A stretch of DNA of 29,129 bases from JBDRHL01 sp043816955 (GCA_043816955.1 JBDRHL010000167.1:1-29129); one strand, 5' to 3'. Positions 7,637 through 16,305 are shown, counted from the first letter of the stretch. The notes: generated from the sequence alone by a model not told the origin. Numbers and translations are program-made.

Positions 7637-8446
7637 TTATCGGTTTTGCCTGTCGCTCAACGGGATTCTATTTTCGTCGAAATTATTGGGCTTTTCAACC
7701 CTAAAAACGGCGTTCGGCAATTTTTTATTGATTTCGGGCCGGAGCAATTTTATTTCATAAGTATCGCTATCCGCGGTAGTTGCGACAATTTTCGTGGGAA
7801 GGGCTGTGTCAGGATCGGTCCAAAAATCAATTACGAGGTATTCTGATTCGTATTTAGAATCAGGTTTTGGTTTCAGCAGGAGGTGCTTTGCTGTATCGAG
7901 GTTGGGGTCGTTTATATCGACAAGTGCGATTTCGAACTGGTTTTTCAGGTCAGCAGGTCGAGAGAAGCCAATTATCGGGATGTGCCGGGATGCAAATTCG
8001 AAGGCATCGACAGGATGGTTTTCATCTGCTATCTGTTCGTATCTGACTGTCTGTGTCTGGTAATCAATGCGTGTGAGCCAGACACCATCGAAAATGATCT
8101 GTTCGATGTGTTTTTCAGGCTCTTCGTCGTCCTGCACAAGTGTGTGAAAGTTGATCCTGAGTTTTGATCCGCCAGGCTGTTTTTGATAGTACAACATGCC
8201 GATCCGGAGAGTTTTCGATTCGAGCAGCGGCTCGATGAAATATGACTCCACGCAGGCCTGGTAGGATTTTAAGGCGTTAGCTGCGTTTTCAAGCTCTTCC
8301 AGTATGGCATCTACTGTCTGGGCAGGAGCATTTACCTGTGGTGAGGTTTGCGGCTGACTGGTTGTACATGAAGCAGCGAAACCGGTTCCAATCAGAACAG
8401 CCCATATCTGTATCCTGATAATTATCTTCATTCGGCCAGTCCACAT
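7637..8446 (-). CDS. LolA-like outer-membrane lipoprotein-sorting domain lipoprotein
   Basis: 269 residues starting with a lipoprotein signal: positive start, hydrophobic stretch IQIWAVLIGTGFAAS, then Cys27 as the lipidation site. After a Thr/Ser/Pro linker, residues about 40-250 have the spacing of LolA/LolB-type half-barrels (AANALKSYQACVESYFIEPL, then LRIGMLYYQKQPGGSKLRIN, IIFDGVWLTRIDYQTQTVRY and LLKPKPDSKYESEYLVIDFW). Such proteins bind lipid or lipoprotein acyl chains in the periplasm; family membership here is from pattern, not a search. The ATG at 8446 follows GGGAG at seven bases and lies two bases after the HAD stop, so translation is coupled. An in-frame ATG at 8431 is an alternative start. 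Confidence 0.6.
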   Translation of the reverse strand: MWTGRMKIIIRIQIWAVLIGTGFAASCTTSQPQTSPQVNAPAQTVDAILEELENAANALKSYQACVESYFIEPLLESKTLRIGMLYYQKQPGGSKLRINFHTLVQDDEEPEKHIEQIIFDGVWLTRIDYQTQTVRYEQIADENHPVDAFEFASRHIPIIGFSRPADLKNQFEIALVDINDPNLDTAKHLLLKPKPDSKYESEYLVIDFWTDPDTALPTKIVATTADSDTYEIKLLRPEINKKLPNAVFRVEKPNNFDENRIPLSDRQNR

Positions 8447-8448
8447 GG

Positions 8449-9039
8449 TTATTCTCCCGGATTATCGATGATTTTCAGGAGTTCGTCAAGGTTATCGATG
8501 ACGAAGCGGGCGTATTCGGCATACTGCTGGGCCTGTGGTATGTTTCGCAGGAGAACAGCGTGAGCCCCGGCGGCATTTGCGGCCTGCATGTCGAAGAGAT
8601 AGTCACCGACCATGAGTGTTTCGCAGGGTTCGACGTTAAAGGCGCGGCAAAGTTGGAGCACACCGAAGGCGTCGGGCTTTACCGGGCCATCCTCGCGGGC
8701 GACTATCGCATCATACGCCAGACGATGCTTTTGCATCACGGCAACTGCGTTTTTGCGGGTGTTTCGTGTGAGTATTCCAATGGCGATGTCTTTGCGGGCA
8801 AGGGTTTTTAAGGTTTTTTCGGCGCCCGGGTTGAGTGTGGATTCTTCGACGGCTTTTTTCTCGTGGCTGTGGAGTATTGCTTCGGCGTAAGCCCGTTGAT
8901 CAGGCGGCATTTTTCCAATTGTTTCGAGTATAGGACCGCAGTTTTTGTCCAGTCCGATTTCTTTGCGGACGAGATCAAAATCCAGGTACGGGCGCGTTAT
9001 GGTGCCATCCAGATCAAATATTACGGCTTTTATGGTCAT
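8449..9039 (-). CDS. HAD-superfamily phosphatase (phosphoglycolate phosphatase-like)
   Basis: 196 residues with all four HAD motifs: FDLDGT with Asp9 (nucleophile) and Asp11, Thr91 in GILTRNT, Lys121 in VKPDAF, and GDYLFD at 145-150 with acidic metal ligands. A small helical cap (about 20-75) places it in subfamily I with Gph/PGMB-like enzymes. It should hydrolyse a small cytosolic phosphate ester; the substrate cannot be read from sequence, and phosphoglycolate is only the best-known case. The ATG at 9039 begins three bases after the LysR stop, with AAGGCAG in the LysR end as ribosome site, so it is probably cotranscribed with LysR and the lipoprotein gene. Confidence 0.85.
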   Translation of the reverse strand: MTIKAVIFDLDGTITRPYLDFDLVRKEIGLDKNCGPILETIGKMPPDQRAYAEAILHSHEKKAVEESTLNPGAEKTLKTLARKDIAIGILTRNTRKNAVAVMQKHRLAYDAIVAREDGPVKPDAFGVLQLCRAFNVEPCETLMVGDYLFDMQAANAAGAHAVLLRNIPQAQQYAEYARFVIDNLDELLKIIDNPGE

Positions 9040-9042
9040 AAT

Positions 9043-9930
9043 CTATTCTGCCTTGGGTTTTCGCAGCAGCTCTATGAGGTATCTGCCTGCCTCGCTGAGC
9101 ATTTTTCCTTTTCGAACGATTATGCCCGTTGGTCTGAGGAATTTTTCATTGATAAATCTCAGTGACCTGATGGTTTTGTCGTTTAATTCCTGGATAACGG
9201 CGGTCAGGGGCAAAATGCTGATGCCGCTGTTTATCTCGACAGCCCTTTTGACAGTTTCGATGTTGTCGAATTCCATGACGGGTTGAACGGCAACGTTGTA
9301 CTGGCGGAGGATGCCGTCAATAAGCATTCTGGTGGGAACGTCTTTTTCAAATGCGATGAACTTCTGGAGGCTGAGTCTGTGGATATCTATAACTTCCAGA
9401 TTTGCGAAAGGATGTTCGGGACTGCAGACGAGGACGAGCGGCTCATCCTGGAAATGAAAGACCTCGATGTTGGGGTCTTTGCTGGGTACGGCGACAAGCC
9501 CGATGTCGATTTTGCCAAATAGAACAAGCTCGTAGATTCTGGCAGAATTGAAATATTCAATGTGAACATTCACTTCGGGGTACCTTGCGATAAATCTTTT
9601 AATGTACGGCGGCAGGGAGTGCATTCCTATGCTGTATATTGCAGCGACGTTTATTCTTGTCTTGGTGGACTTCCGGAGGGCCTCAAGATCGCTTCTGAAC
9701 TGTTCGGATCTTCTGGTGATATCCTTGCAGGCAGCATAAAACAGCTCACCTGCGGGAGCCAATTCGATCGGCCTTTTGGCCCGGTTGATAAGCTGGCAGT
9801 TAAAGGCCTTTTCCAGGTTTGCAAGCTGCTGAGAAACAGCGGACTGGCTTATAAAGTTCTTGTCTGCTGCTTTTGAAAAGCTTTGTGATTCGACCAGATC
9901 ACAGAATATTCTGATTTTTTCGTCCTGCAT
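9043..9930 (-). CDS. LysR-family transcriptional regulator
   Basis: 295 residues. Winged helix-turn-helix at about 1-62 (FCDLVESQSFSKAADKNFIS then QSAVSQQLANLEKAFNCQLI), a linker helix, and a periplasmic-binding-protein-like effector domain from about 90 (RINVAAIYSIGMHSLPPYIK to GISILPLTAVIQEL). LysR proteins usually control a divergent gene, but here the gene sits inside a minus-strand run: 20 bases after the PEP-synthase-like gene and three bases before the HAD gene, with no divergent neighbour. The inducer cannot be predicted. The ATG at 9930 has only a weak ribosome site (GGGT), consistent with coupling to the gene upstream. Confidence 0.9.
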   Translation of the reverse strand: MQDEKIRIFCDLVESQSFSKAADKNFISQSAVSQQLANLEKAFNCQLINRAKRPIELAPAGELFYAACKDITRRSEQFRSDLEALRKSTKTRINVAAIYSIGMHSLPPYIKRFIARYPEVNVHIEYFNSARIYELVLFGKIDIGLVAVPSKDPNIEVFHFQDEPLVLVCSPEHPFANLEVIDIHRLSLQKFIAFEKDVPTRMLIDGILRQYNVAVQPVMEFDNIETVKRAVEINSGISILPLTAVIQELNDKTIRSLRFINEKFLRPTGIIVRKGKMLSEAGRYLIELLRKPKAE

Positions 9931-9950
9931 ATTCTACCCGGTTTTACCGA

Positions 9951-12566
9951 TCAACGGCGGATATAGCATACGAATTTATGATCGAGGGAATTTGCATACA
10001 GCATCACAACGCCATTTTCGGTTACACTTTCAGAATTGATTACTCTTACTATATTCGAAAAACCTTTCATCTCTGGAAACAGCTCATCGAGCTGATTATC
10101 CGAGTCAAGGAAGAATTTATCACACATGAAGGTATCTTTCCGGCGAGGCAATAAAGCCAGATAAATGGTATCACTTTCAATCAGGTCGCTGAAAAAATGT
10201 GTTCCGAGTGAAATATCCGGCGAGATATCATTGCCCATTACAGCAGCTTCAACAAGGATGCCTACGGTATTTATTTCCTGATACGAAACAGGCACTCCCA
10301 GGGAGGGCGTGCTCGTACCCCACCGGCCGGGTCCGATCAGCATTATATTTCCGACGTTCAAAACCCTCTGGTCATGGGTTATCTTTCCAATCAATTTTGC
10401 GACAGCGTACCTGTCTTTTACAGGCAGCTTTGAGTAAGCCTGAGGCACAACAAAGACGGTTGTGGCAATTTCCACGAGCCTGCTCTTTCCGACGACAGGA
10501 CCGCGTGCATTAATGATCATATCTTTCTGATCGATCTGAGGCGGCGGAGTGCCTATCGGCCCTCCTTCTTTCAGCTGAAGGGGTCTGCACTGAAGAAGGT
10601 TTATCCTGTATGATCCGCCGCTGAGACAATTAGTTGTAAATTCGATGTCAACGGGTGTTCGATAAGCTTTCTGGATAACGCTGAGAATTCTTCGCATAAC
10701 TTCGGGAAAAGTGGTTTTTGTCAAAAGCCTTTCAAATGTAAGTGTCTGGCTGATAAAATCTTTCAGACCAAGCTGTTCCGCCCGCTTCTCGGCTTTAATA
10801 TCCCGCGAGACAAGGAGATCCAAAGTTGTGGAATCACATTTATTCAGGACGTCTTCGAAATCCTTTGAAGCAAACTCCCCGGCAGCAAGATCAAGCAGAT
10901 CGACTCGTTTCTGTGCGAATTTTTTTGCATCGTCAAGCCGGGTTTCAGGCCGCCTGGCTGGATCGTTCAACGCGACTATTCTGGTATAGTCGTCAACATT
11001 CTGATCCACAGCCCTTGTTCCCAGGCCAAAGACGAGTCTGAGCATCCCGGCCTCAGGATCGATGTATTGACTCCATACATAGGGGTTATAACTGAATCCT
11101 ACGCCGGCACAATGCGGGAAAAAGAACTGCTGATGCACGGAGCCTGAAACTCTCTGGACGAGCAGCGCCATGGGTTCATCCCTCTGAAGCAGTCCCCTCT
11201 TGGCACGATAGGTAAGCGCCTCTTCACTCATGCTGCTGGCGTAAATCTTTTTTACAGCGGTTGTAAATTCTTCAAGACGCTGCTCTCTTGGGCCCTGGTT
11301 GGTGCAGAAAAAGCTTTCATATTTGCCGGCGAAGGCATTTCCAAAGTTGTCTTCGAGCAGGCTGCTGGAACGCACGATGATGGGGCACTGCCCGAAATAG
11401 TCAAGCATGTTTATGAATTGCTTTTCGATGTACTCGGGGAATTTGCCGTCAAGGATTCTTTTTCTGCCTTCTTCGGCGCCTTCGAGAAAATCAGGATCGT
11501 TTCTCTGTTTCTGCCTGAGCCACCAGACCTTGTTCTGGACGAGGTAAGTATAAAAGACATCCGATCCTATAAAAAATGAATCATGAGGTTCCAGAAGGTC
11601 TGCGCACTGTTTTTCCTCCTTTGCGATAATTGCGCGGGCCAGAAGCATTCCAACAGATTTTCCGCCGATCAAGCCGGTGCCGATCATGCGTTTTCTGATT
11701 TCTATAAGGTCCTGAAGGTTCAGATAAGTATCGGCAAGATTCAATATTCTCTCGTCAGTGGATATAATCATTCGCAACAGCCTGCCGAAGCAGTCATTGA
11801 CTTTATCTATGGAGCATAATCCCTTCTGATATTCCTGTCTGATATGCTCTGCCTGCGCAAAGGTACGAGCCCAGAAACCATGCCTTTCATTTGCGGAATC
11901 GAGTTCGAACCAGGTAACGGATTTTAATATATCCGTGATTTCACAACTTTCTCTCACCGGGACAAATTCGTCCCCCTTCCAGAGGTGAATCATATTCATT
12001 GTCGGGGAATAACGGCCCTGGACTTTTATAGGATGAACGTAGTAGCTGCCTTTGTGGCGATAAACATTTATTACAATCTGGGCAGTTTCGACGATGGGGC
12101 GTGTGGCATGGAACGAATGGAAATTTCGCAGGATAACAAATGTGGTTATAGTCTGTGCATCATAAAGGTACGGGCAGGTCTGCATGAAGAAGTTGCCAAG
12201 CATACGATCGTTGAGCCAGTGAACAGCTAATTCACTTAGTAAATCGAAGATGTAATAGTGCCCTTTCCCGAAGCTGTTTATGACGTCGTGGACGAGTGTA
12301 GTAAAAATTTCAAATCCATCATCTGGATTCAGATTGATTATTCTCGCACCGCGGCTATCTGTCAAAAACGGTGCGTGTTCGCCGAATCTGAAGTATATAA
12401 GCTCTCTGCCGCCGGCTAGTGCGTTTTGACAGTAAGCTTCTGCGAAAGGCTCGAAATCCTCAACGCTGTCAACCTGCCAGACAAGATTGTCGCCGGGCCT
12501 GAGTTCTCCTATTATTCTGTCAAAGCCGGGCAAGCCGGAACTAAATTGTCCTGTGCCTTGAGCCAT
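9951..12566 (-). CDS. PEP synthase/PPDK ATP-grasp domain protein with KaiC-like N-terminus
   Basis: 871 residues. The N-terminus (about 8-230) resembles KaiC/RecA-type ATPases (SSGLPGFDRIIGELRPGDNL), but where a Walker A loop GxxxxGK[TS] should follow it reads VWQVDSVEDFEPF, so nucleotide binding there is probably lost. From about residue 300 comes the pyruvate-phosphate-dikinase ATP-grasp region: GTGLIGGKSVGMLLARAIIA, then PIIVRSSSLLEDNFGNAFAG, with LLVQRVSG and the VDIEFTT region further on. The phospho-histidine swivel motif (TSHAAI-like) and the C-terminal PEP-binding barrel of true PEP synthase are missing; instead the C-terminus holds GNIMLIGPGRWGTSTPSLGV and about 90 more residues. It could phosphorylate another protein or be a sensor; it is not a complete PEP synthase. 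It is divergently oriented to gdhA. Confidence 0.75.
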   Translation of the reverse strand: MAQGTGQFSSGLPGFDRIIGELRPGDNLVWQVDSVEDFEPFAEAYCQNALAGGRELIYFRFGEHAPFLTDSRGARIINLNPDDGFEIFTTLVHDVINSFGKGHYYIFDLLSELAVHWLNDRMLGNFFMQTCPYLYDAQTITTFVILRNFHSFHATRPIVETAQIVINVYRHKGSYYVHPIKVQGRYSPTMNMIHLWKGDEFVPVRESCEITDILKSVTWFELDSANERHGFWARTFAQAEHIRQEYQKGLCSIDKVNDCFGRLLRMIISTDERILNLADTYLNLQDLIEIRKRMIGTGLIGGKSVGMLLARAIIAKEEKQCADLLEPHDSFFIGSDVFYTYLVQNKVWWLRQKQRNDPDFLEGAEEGRKRILDGKFPEYIEKQFINMLDYFGQCPIIVRSSSLLEDNFGNAFAGKYESFFCTNQGPREQRLEEFTTAVKKIYASSMSEEALTYRAKRGLLQRDEPMALLVQRVSGSVHQQFFFPHCAGVGFSYNPYVWSQYIDPEAGMLRLVFGLGTRAVDQNVDDYTRIVALNDPARRPETRLDDAKKFAQKRVDLLDLAAGEFASKDFEDVLNKCDSTTLDLLVSRDIKAEKRAEQLGLKDFISQTLTFERLLTKTTFPEVMRRILSVIQKAYRTPVDIEFTTNCLSGGSYRINLLQCRPLQLKEGGPIGTPPPQIDQKDMIINARGPVVGKSRLVEIATTVFVVPQAYSKLPVKDRYAVAKLIGKITHDQRVLNVGNIMLIGPGRWGTSTPSLGVPVSYQEINTVGILVEAAVMGNDISPDISLGTHFFSDLIESDTIYLALLPRRKDTFMCDKFFLDSDNQLDELFPEMKGFSNIVRVINSESVTENGVVMLYANSLDHKFVCYIRR

Positions 12567-12803
12567 AATGCCCTTTTATCGCCTTACACAACTGCCTTTT
12601 ATTGCCGATATCGCAAGTAACTCTATGCTCTTACTATTAGTATTCCTAATATTATATATTGTGATTTCGAATTTGCTTTGTTTGTTTTCCGGCATTATTA
12701 TAATGTTTTTGCGATGTTAAAACATCTTCGCGGTACCGTGTTATTATTAGTATTAGTTTAACATGAGTCGTAAGAAAATCCAGTCTTTATTCAGGAGCAA
12801 AAG
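12567..12803. promoter_or_regulatory. divergent control region between the PEP-synthase-like gene and gdhA
   Basis: 237 bases, strikingly AT-rich compared with both flanking genes, which must hold promoters for both directions. It contains GATGTT-AA-AACATC (12713-12726), an operator-like inverted repeat about 80 bases before gdhA, and two direct copies of TATTAGTATT (12635-12644 and 12745-12754), 110 bases apart. AGGAG with a six-base gap precedes the gdhA ATG. I cannot fix the -35/-10 boxes with confidence. A nitrogen-responsive control site would be expected for gdhA but none is recognisable. Confidence 0.4.
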
Positions 12804-14147
12804 ATGTCAGCAAAGGTTGCAATAGAAAAGGTTTATGAGTCAGTACTGAAACGCAATCCCGGAGAGGCGGAATTTCACCAGGCAGTAAAGGAAGTTCTGG
12901 ACAGTCTGGCGCCGGTTCTCGAAGACCGTCCGGAATATATTGAAAGCGGCGTGCTTGATAGAATAGTCGAGCCCGAGCGTGTTATTATGTTCCGTGTTCC
13001 GTGGGTAGATGATAACGGCGCGGCGCAGGTGAACCGCGGCTTCCGGGTCGAGTTCAGCAGTGCCATAGGCCCGTACAAAGGTGGTTTGAGGTTTCATCCG
13101 AGCGTTTACCTTGGAATCATTAAGTTTCTGGGATTCGAACAGGTTTTCAAGAACTCTCTTACCGGCCTGATGATGGGTGGCGGAAAAGGCGGGAGCGACT
13201 TTGATCCCAAAGGCAAAAGCAACGGTGAAGTGATGCGGTTCTGCCAGAGCTTCATGACGGAACTAGCGCGTCATATCGGTCCCGATACGGATGTGCCGGC
13301 AGGCGATATCGGGGTGGGTGGCCGGGAAATAGGTTTCCTGTTCGGCCAGTACAAGAGACTTCGAAACGAATTTACCGGCGTGCTGACGGGTAAGGGCCTT
13401 AACTGGGGCGGCTTACTGGTTCGCACCGAAGCAACCGGATACGGCCTGGTTTATATCGTTGATGAATTATTGAAGGAAAAAGGCAAAAGCTTAGAAGGCA
13501 TGACGGTTACGGTATCGGGGTCGGGTAATGTGGCTATATATGCCACCGAGAAGGTTCAGCAGCTCGGTGGAAAAGTAGTAGCTTTAAGCGACTCCAACGG
13601 TTTTATTTATGACCAGGACGGGATAAAACTGGATACGGTAAAGAGACTCAAGGAAGTTGAAAGAAAGCGTATCAAAGAATACGTTTCGATTCATAAGAGC
13701 GCCAAGTACACGGAAGGCTGTAACGGAATATGGGACATCAAATGCGATATTGCGCTTCCATGTGCGACCCAGAACGAACTTGATCCGGATGGCGCCAAGT
13801 CGCTGATTTCAAACGGCTGTCAGGTTGTCGGTGAAGGCGCAAACATGCCCACAACGCCTGACGCAGCGGACCTGCTGCTTGAAAATAAAGTCGAATTCCT
13901 GCCCGGTAAAGCTGCCAATGCCGGCGGTGTCGCAGTTTCAGGGCTTGAAATGGCTCAGAACAGCCAGCGGTATGCATGGACCTTCGAGAAAGCCGATGCG
14001 GAACTGAAAAATATCATGGTTACAATTTATAAACAAATCAAGAAAGCGGCGAACAGATATGGAACTCCGGGTAATTACATTGCCGGGGCGAATATTGCAG
14101 GCTTTGTGAAAGTGGCCGATTCAATGCTCGATCAGGGCATCGTTTAA
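12804..14147 (+). CDS. gdhA: glutamate dehydrogenase (probably NADP-specific)
   Basis: 447 residues, the length and layout of E. coli GdhA. It catalyses reductive amination of 2-oxoglutarate with ammonium to glutamate in the cytosol. Substrate-binding Lys92 lies in GPYKGGLRFHPS, catalytic Lys128 in MMGGGKGGSDFDPKGKS, and Asp168 in DTDVPAGDIGVGGREIG. The Rossmann fingerprint GSGNVA is at 239-244, and Ser264 with Asp265 follows the second strand (VVALSDSNGF), the usual arrangement of NADP-preferring hexameric bacterial enzymes. The C-terminal PGKAANAGGVAVSGLEMAQN is also diagnostic. The ATG at 12804 has AGGAG six bases upstream. A strong intrinsic terminator follows, so it is probably monocistronic. 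Confidence 0.96.
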   Translation: MSAKVAIEKVYESVLKRNPGEAEFHQAVKEVLDSLAPVLEDRPEYIESGVLDRIVEPERVIMFRVPWVDDNGAAQVNRGFRVEFSSAIGPYKGGLRFHPSVYLGIIKFLGFEQVFKNSLTGLMMGGGKGGSDFDPKGKSNGEVMRFCQSFMTELARHIGPDTDVPAGDIGVGGREIGFLFGQYKRLRNEFTGVLTGKGLNWGGLLVRTEATGYGLVYIVDELLKEKGKSLEGMTVTVSGSGNVAIYATEKVQQLGGKVVALSDSNGFIYDQDGIKLDTVKRLKEVERKRIKEYVSIHKSAKYTEGCNGIWDIKCDIALPCATQNELDPDGAKSLISNGCQVVGEGANMPTTPDAADLLLENKVEFLPGKAANAGGVAVSGLEMAQNSQRYAWTFEKADAELKNIMVTIYKQIKKAANRYGTPGNYIAGANIAGFVKVADSMLDQGIV

Positions 14148-14168
14148 GTTCAGAAATATGAACGGCTG

Positions 14169-14200
14169 AAAGGGCGTCAGTCATACGGGCGCCCTTTTTT
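14169..14200 (+). terminator. intrinsic terminator of gdhA
   Basis: AAAGGGCG (14169-14176) pairs perfectly with CGCCCTTT (14190-14197) across a 13-base loop, and the second arm runs into TTTTTT (14195-14200). It lies 21 bases after the gdhA stop and ends before the next gene's likely start. Confidence 0.85.
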
Positions 14201-14237
14201 ATTGCTCATGTTGGTTTATGCCGGTAGAATACAGCGG

Positions 14238-14966
14238 ATGAAAAAGGAAGATGTGAGGACTGTTATCAGGCAGCATGGGGAGATGGAATTATTCTGGACG
14301 GGTTTTACAGTCAGGACGCCGCAAAGGAAAGAATGCCCGGCAGAACAGGGTGTTGACGCAGAAATGGAGCTTAGGAAGATTGCGGCGGAGGTGCAGTCAT
14401 GCAGTGCGTGCGGGCTGGGAAAAAGCAGGACTAATGCCGTGCCGGGCGAAGGCAGCTCGCAAGCACGGATTGTATTTGTCGGTGAAGGACCGGGGGCGGA
14501 CGAAGACGCGCAGGGCAGGCCTTTTGTGGGCAGAGCAGGCCAATTGCTTGATAAGATTATCGCAGCGATGGGGCTGAAGCGCAAGGATGTGTTTATCTGC
14601 AACATCCTGAAGTGCCGGCCGCCCGGGAATCGTGATCCCCGGCCTGAGGAGATAGTGAGCTGTCTTCCATTTTTACAGAGGCAGCTTGAGACTCTTCAGC
14701 CTGAGGTAATAGCTGCACTTGGTGCACATGCGGCCAAGACGCTCCTTAATACGAACAAGCCGATTGGTCAGCTTCGGGGCGTTTTTCATGATTATTACAC
14801 GAGTGAAAATGCCAAACCGATTAAGCTGATGGCGACTTTTCACCCGGCGTACCTGCTGCGGAACTATTCACATGAAAACCGCCAGAGGGTATGGGAAGAT
14901 ATGAAGAAGATACTTGGCGAACTCGGTCTGGAGGCAAAATCAGAAACGCAGCAGAGAAGTAAGTAG
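14238..14966 (+). CDS. family 4 uracil-DNA glycosylase (Fe-S type)
   Basis: 242 residues from ATG 14238. It removes uracil from DNA, starting base-excision repair. Iron-sulfur ligands are visible as CSAC (Cys55, Cys58) and Cys126/Cys142 (CRPPGNRDPRPEEIVSC), the arrangement of the 4Fe-4S family 4/5 enzymes. The water/uracil-binding motif GEGPGADEDAQGRPFVGRAG is at 83-102, and the second motif reads TFHPAYLLRN at 200-209. The N-terminal 40 residues are an extension before the Fe-S core, as in many family 4 proteins. The reading frame could start earlier (ATG 14208 or TTG 14202), but those lie against the gdhA terminator. No strong ribosome site marks any start, so the start is the uncertain part. 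It ends 25 bases from the convergent radical SAM gene. Confidence 0.88.
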   Translation: MKKEDVRTVIRQHGEMELFWTGFTVRTPQRKECPAEQGVDAEMELRKIAAEVQSCSACGLGKSRTNAVPGEGSSQARIVFVGEGPGADEDAQGRPFVGRAGQLLDKIIAAMGLKRKDVFICNILKCRPPGNRDPRPEEIVSCLPFLQRQLETLQPEVIAALGAHAAKTLLNTNKPIGQLRGVFHDYYTSENAKPIKLMATFHPAYLLRNYSHENRQRVWEDMKKILGELGLEAKSETQQRSK

Positions 14967-14991
14967 CGGGCCAGGCGCGACAAGGCGGGTG

Positions 14992-16278
14992 TTATAGTCG
15001 GCGATTCAGCTTTTTACGCAGGTTTTTGAGGTCGTTGGTACGTTCATATCCGAGCCTTCGTATGGTAAAGGCGGTTTTGTTGTGATTGAGGGGTTCGGCT
15101 ATGTCGGTCCATTTTTTCGCAGCTTCCGCATCGGGTGTGCCGGGGATGGGTGAGAAATCTGCGAGAACTATTCCTATGCCCAGTGAATTGATAAATTTCA
15201 TGGATTGTTCGGCCTGGCTAATGCCGGCTAGAGGATGGCCTATGATTTGATAGGCTTTTATGCCGGCAGGATCGGCACCTGCAGCGAGAAGGTTACGAAC
15301 AGCCTGGGCAAGATTTTCGGGATAGACCTTTGAGCCGGTTCGCTTTTGCCAGTCAGAATTTGCACTTTCGAAGCCGAGATAAAAGGTTTTGAAGCCTGCG
15401 CGGACCATCAGGGCGGCGAGGTCTTTAGTTATGAAACATGCGTGAAGCGCATTGGGGGTGTGGAAGTTTATGCCGCTGTTCGCAGCAAGGACTTTTTCGA
15501 GGAATGGTATGAGAACAACCTGCGGCTTGAACAGGAGGGCATCATCGTAAAAGGCGATATCTTTTACACCGCGGCTGGATAAAAGTTCAAATTCCTCCAG
15601 CACTTCGTCGAGCGGCCTGTGGCTGAAGCGGGGGTAAATCAGGGGAGTTGAACAGTATGTGCAGTTGAAAGGACAGCCCTGGGATATTTTTAATACGGCA
15701 AAGGGAAGTACAGGATAGGCCTGCCAGAACGGCGTTTTTGTCAGATCGGGCTTAATATCGATCAGGCGGCTGAGCGGTTCACAGGAAATTCCCTGTACGA
15801 CAAGGTCGGGACCAAGCAAGTGAGCATGGTGGGGACAAAGGGAAGCGTACACGCCGCCAAGGATGATTTTCATGCGCGGCGCGAATTTCCGGATGTCTTC
15901 GATTACCTCTTTTACACCGGGGTACCAATAAGTCATAGAGGTCTGGATGAGCGCGAAATCGAACTGATTATGCTCTGTGAGAAAATTCCGGAATCTGTCA
16001 CGTGGTATGCCGAGGCGTTTGAAATATCGCGGAATGTCGGCAAAGACGGGCGGCTTGGGGATGCGCTCGGAGTAGAAAGCCCCCCTGCCGAACGGGTCGG
16101 TGCGGCTATTTGAGGACCTGGGCATTTGCGGGCTGGAGCGATCGAGGAAATCGAAGAGAGTCATTTGTACCCCGTGCTGAAAAAATCCGGCGACACGCAA
16201 CAGGCCGTACGGCCTGAGCCAGAAGTCGTAGGCACTGAAATCATATATCGGTGGATTTACGAGTAATATAGCGGTCAT
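14992..16278 (-). CDS. B12-binding-like / radical SAM protein
   Basis: 428 residues. An N-terminal region of about 170 residues resembles cobalamin-binding-domain radical SAM proteins (VNPPIYDFSAYDFWLRPYGL, then EHNQFDFALIQTSMTYWYPG and MKIILGGVYASLCPHHAHLL). The usual DxHxxG cobalamin signature is not visible, so cobalamin may bind without a lower histidine ligand or not at all. The radical SAM cluster motif CPFNCTYC has Cys202, Cys206 and Cys209, followed by the barrel with TFYLGFESANSDWQKRTGSK and KAYQIIGHPLAGISQAEQSM. These enzymes make a 5'-deoxyadenosyl radical to methylate or rearrange unreactive carbons; the substrate is unknown. It starts 27 bases after the glycosidase stop on the same strand, so read-through from the sugar locus is possible, though no good ribosome site is seen. 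Confidence 0.82.
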   Translation of the reverse strand: MTAILLVNPPIYDFSAYDFWLRPYGLLRVAGFFQHGVQMTLFDFLDRSSPQMPRSSNSRTDPFGRGAFYSERIPKPPVFADIPRYFKRLGIPRDRFRNFLTEHNQFDFALIQTSMTYWYPGVKEVIEDIRKFAPRMKIILGGVYASLCPHHAHLLGPDLVVQGISCEPLSRLIDIKPDLTKTPFWQAYPVLPFAVLKISQGCPFNCTYCSTPLIYPRFSHRPLDEVLEEFELLSSRGVKDIAFYDDALLFKPQVVLIPFLEKVLAANSGINFHTPNALHACFITKDLAALMVRAGFKTFYLGFESANSDWQKRTGSKVYPENLAQAVRNLLAAGADPAGIKAYQIIGHPLAGISQAEQSMKFINSLGIGIVLADFSPIPGTPDAEAAKKWTDIAEPLNHNKTAFTIRRLGYERTNDLKNLRKKLNRRL

Positions 16279-16305
16279 TGACAGAAGGCTTTAATAAAAT
16301 GAACC

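Noticed and set aside
12840..13977. Several antisense reading frames of 60-90 codons inside gdhA and similar ones inside other large genes
   Set aside because: They are shadows of strongly conserved genes on the other strand, without ribosome sites or recognisable products.
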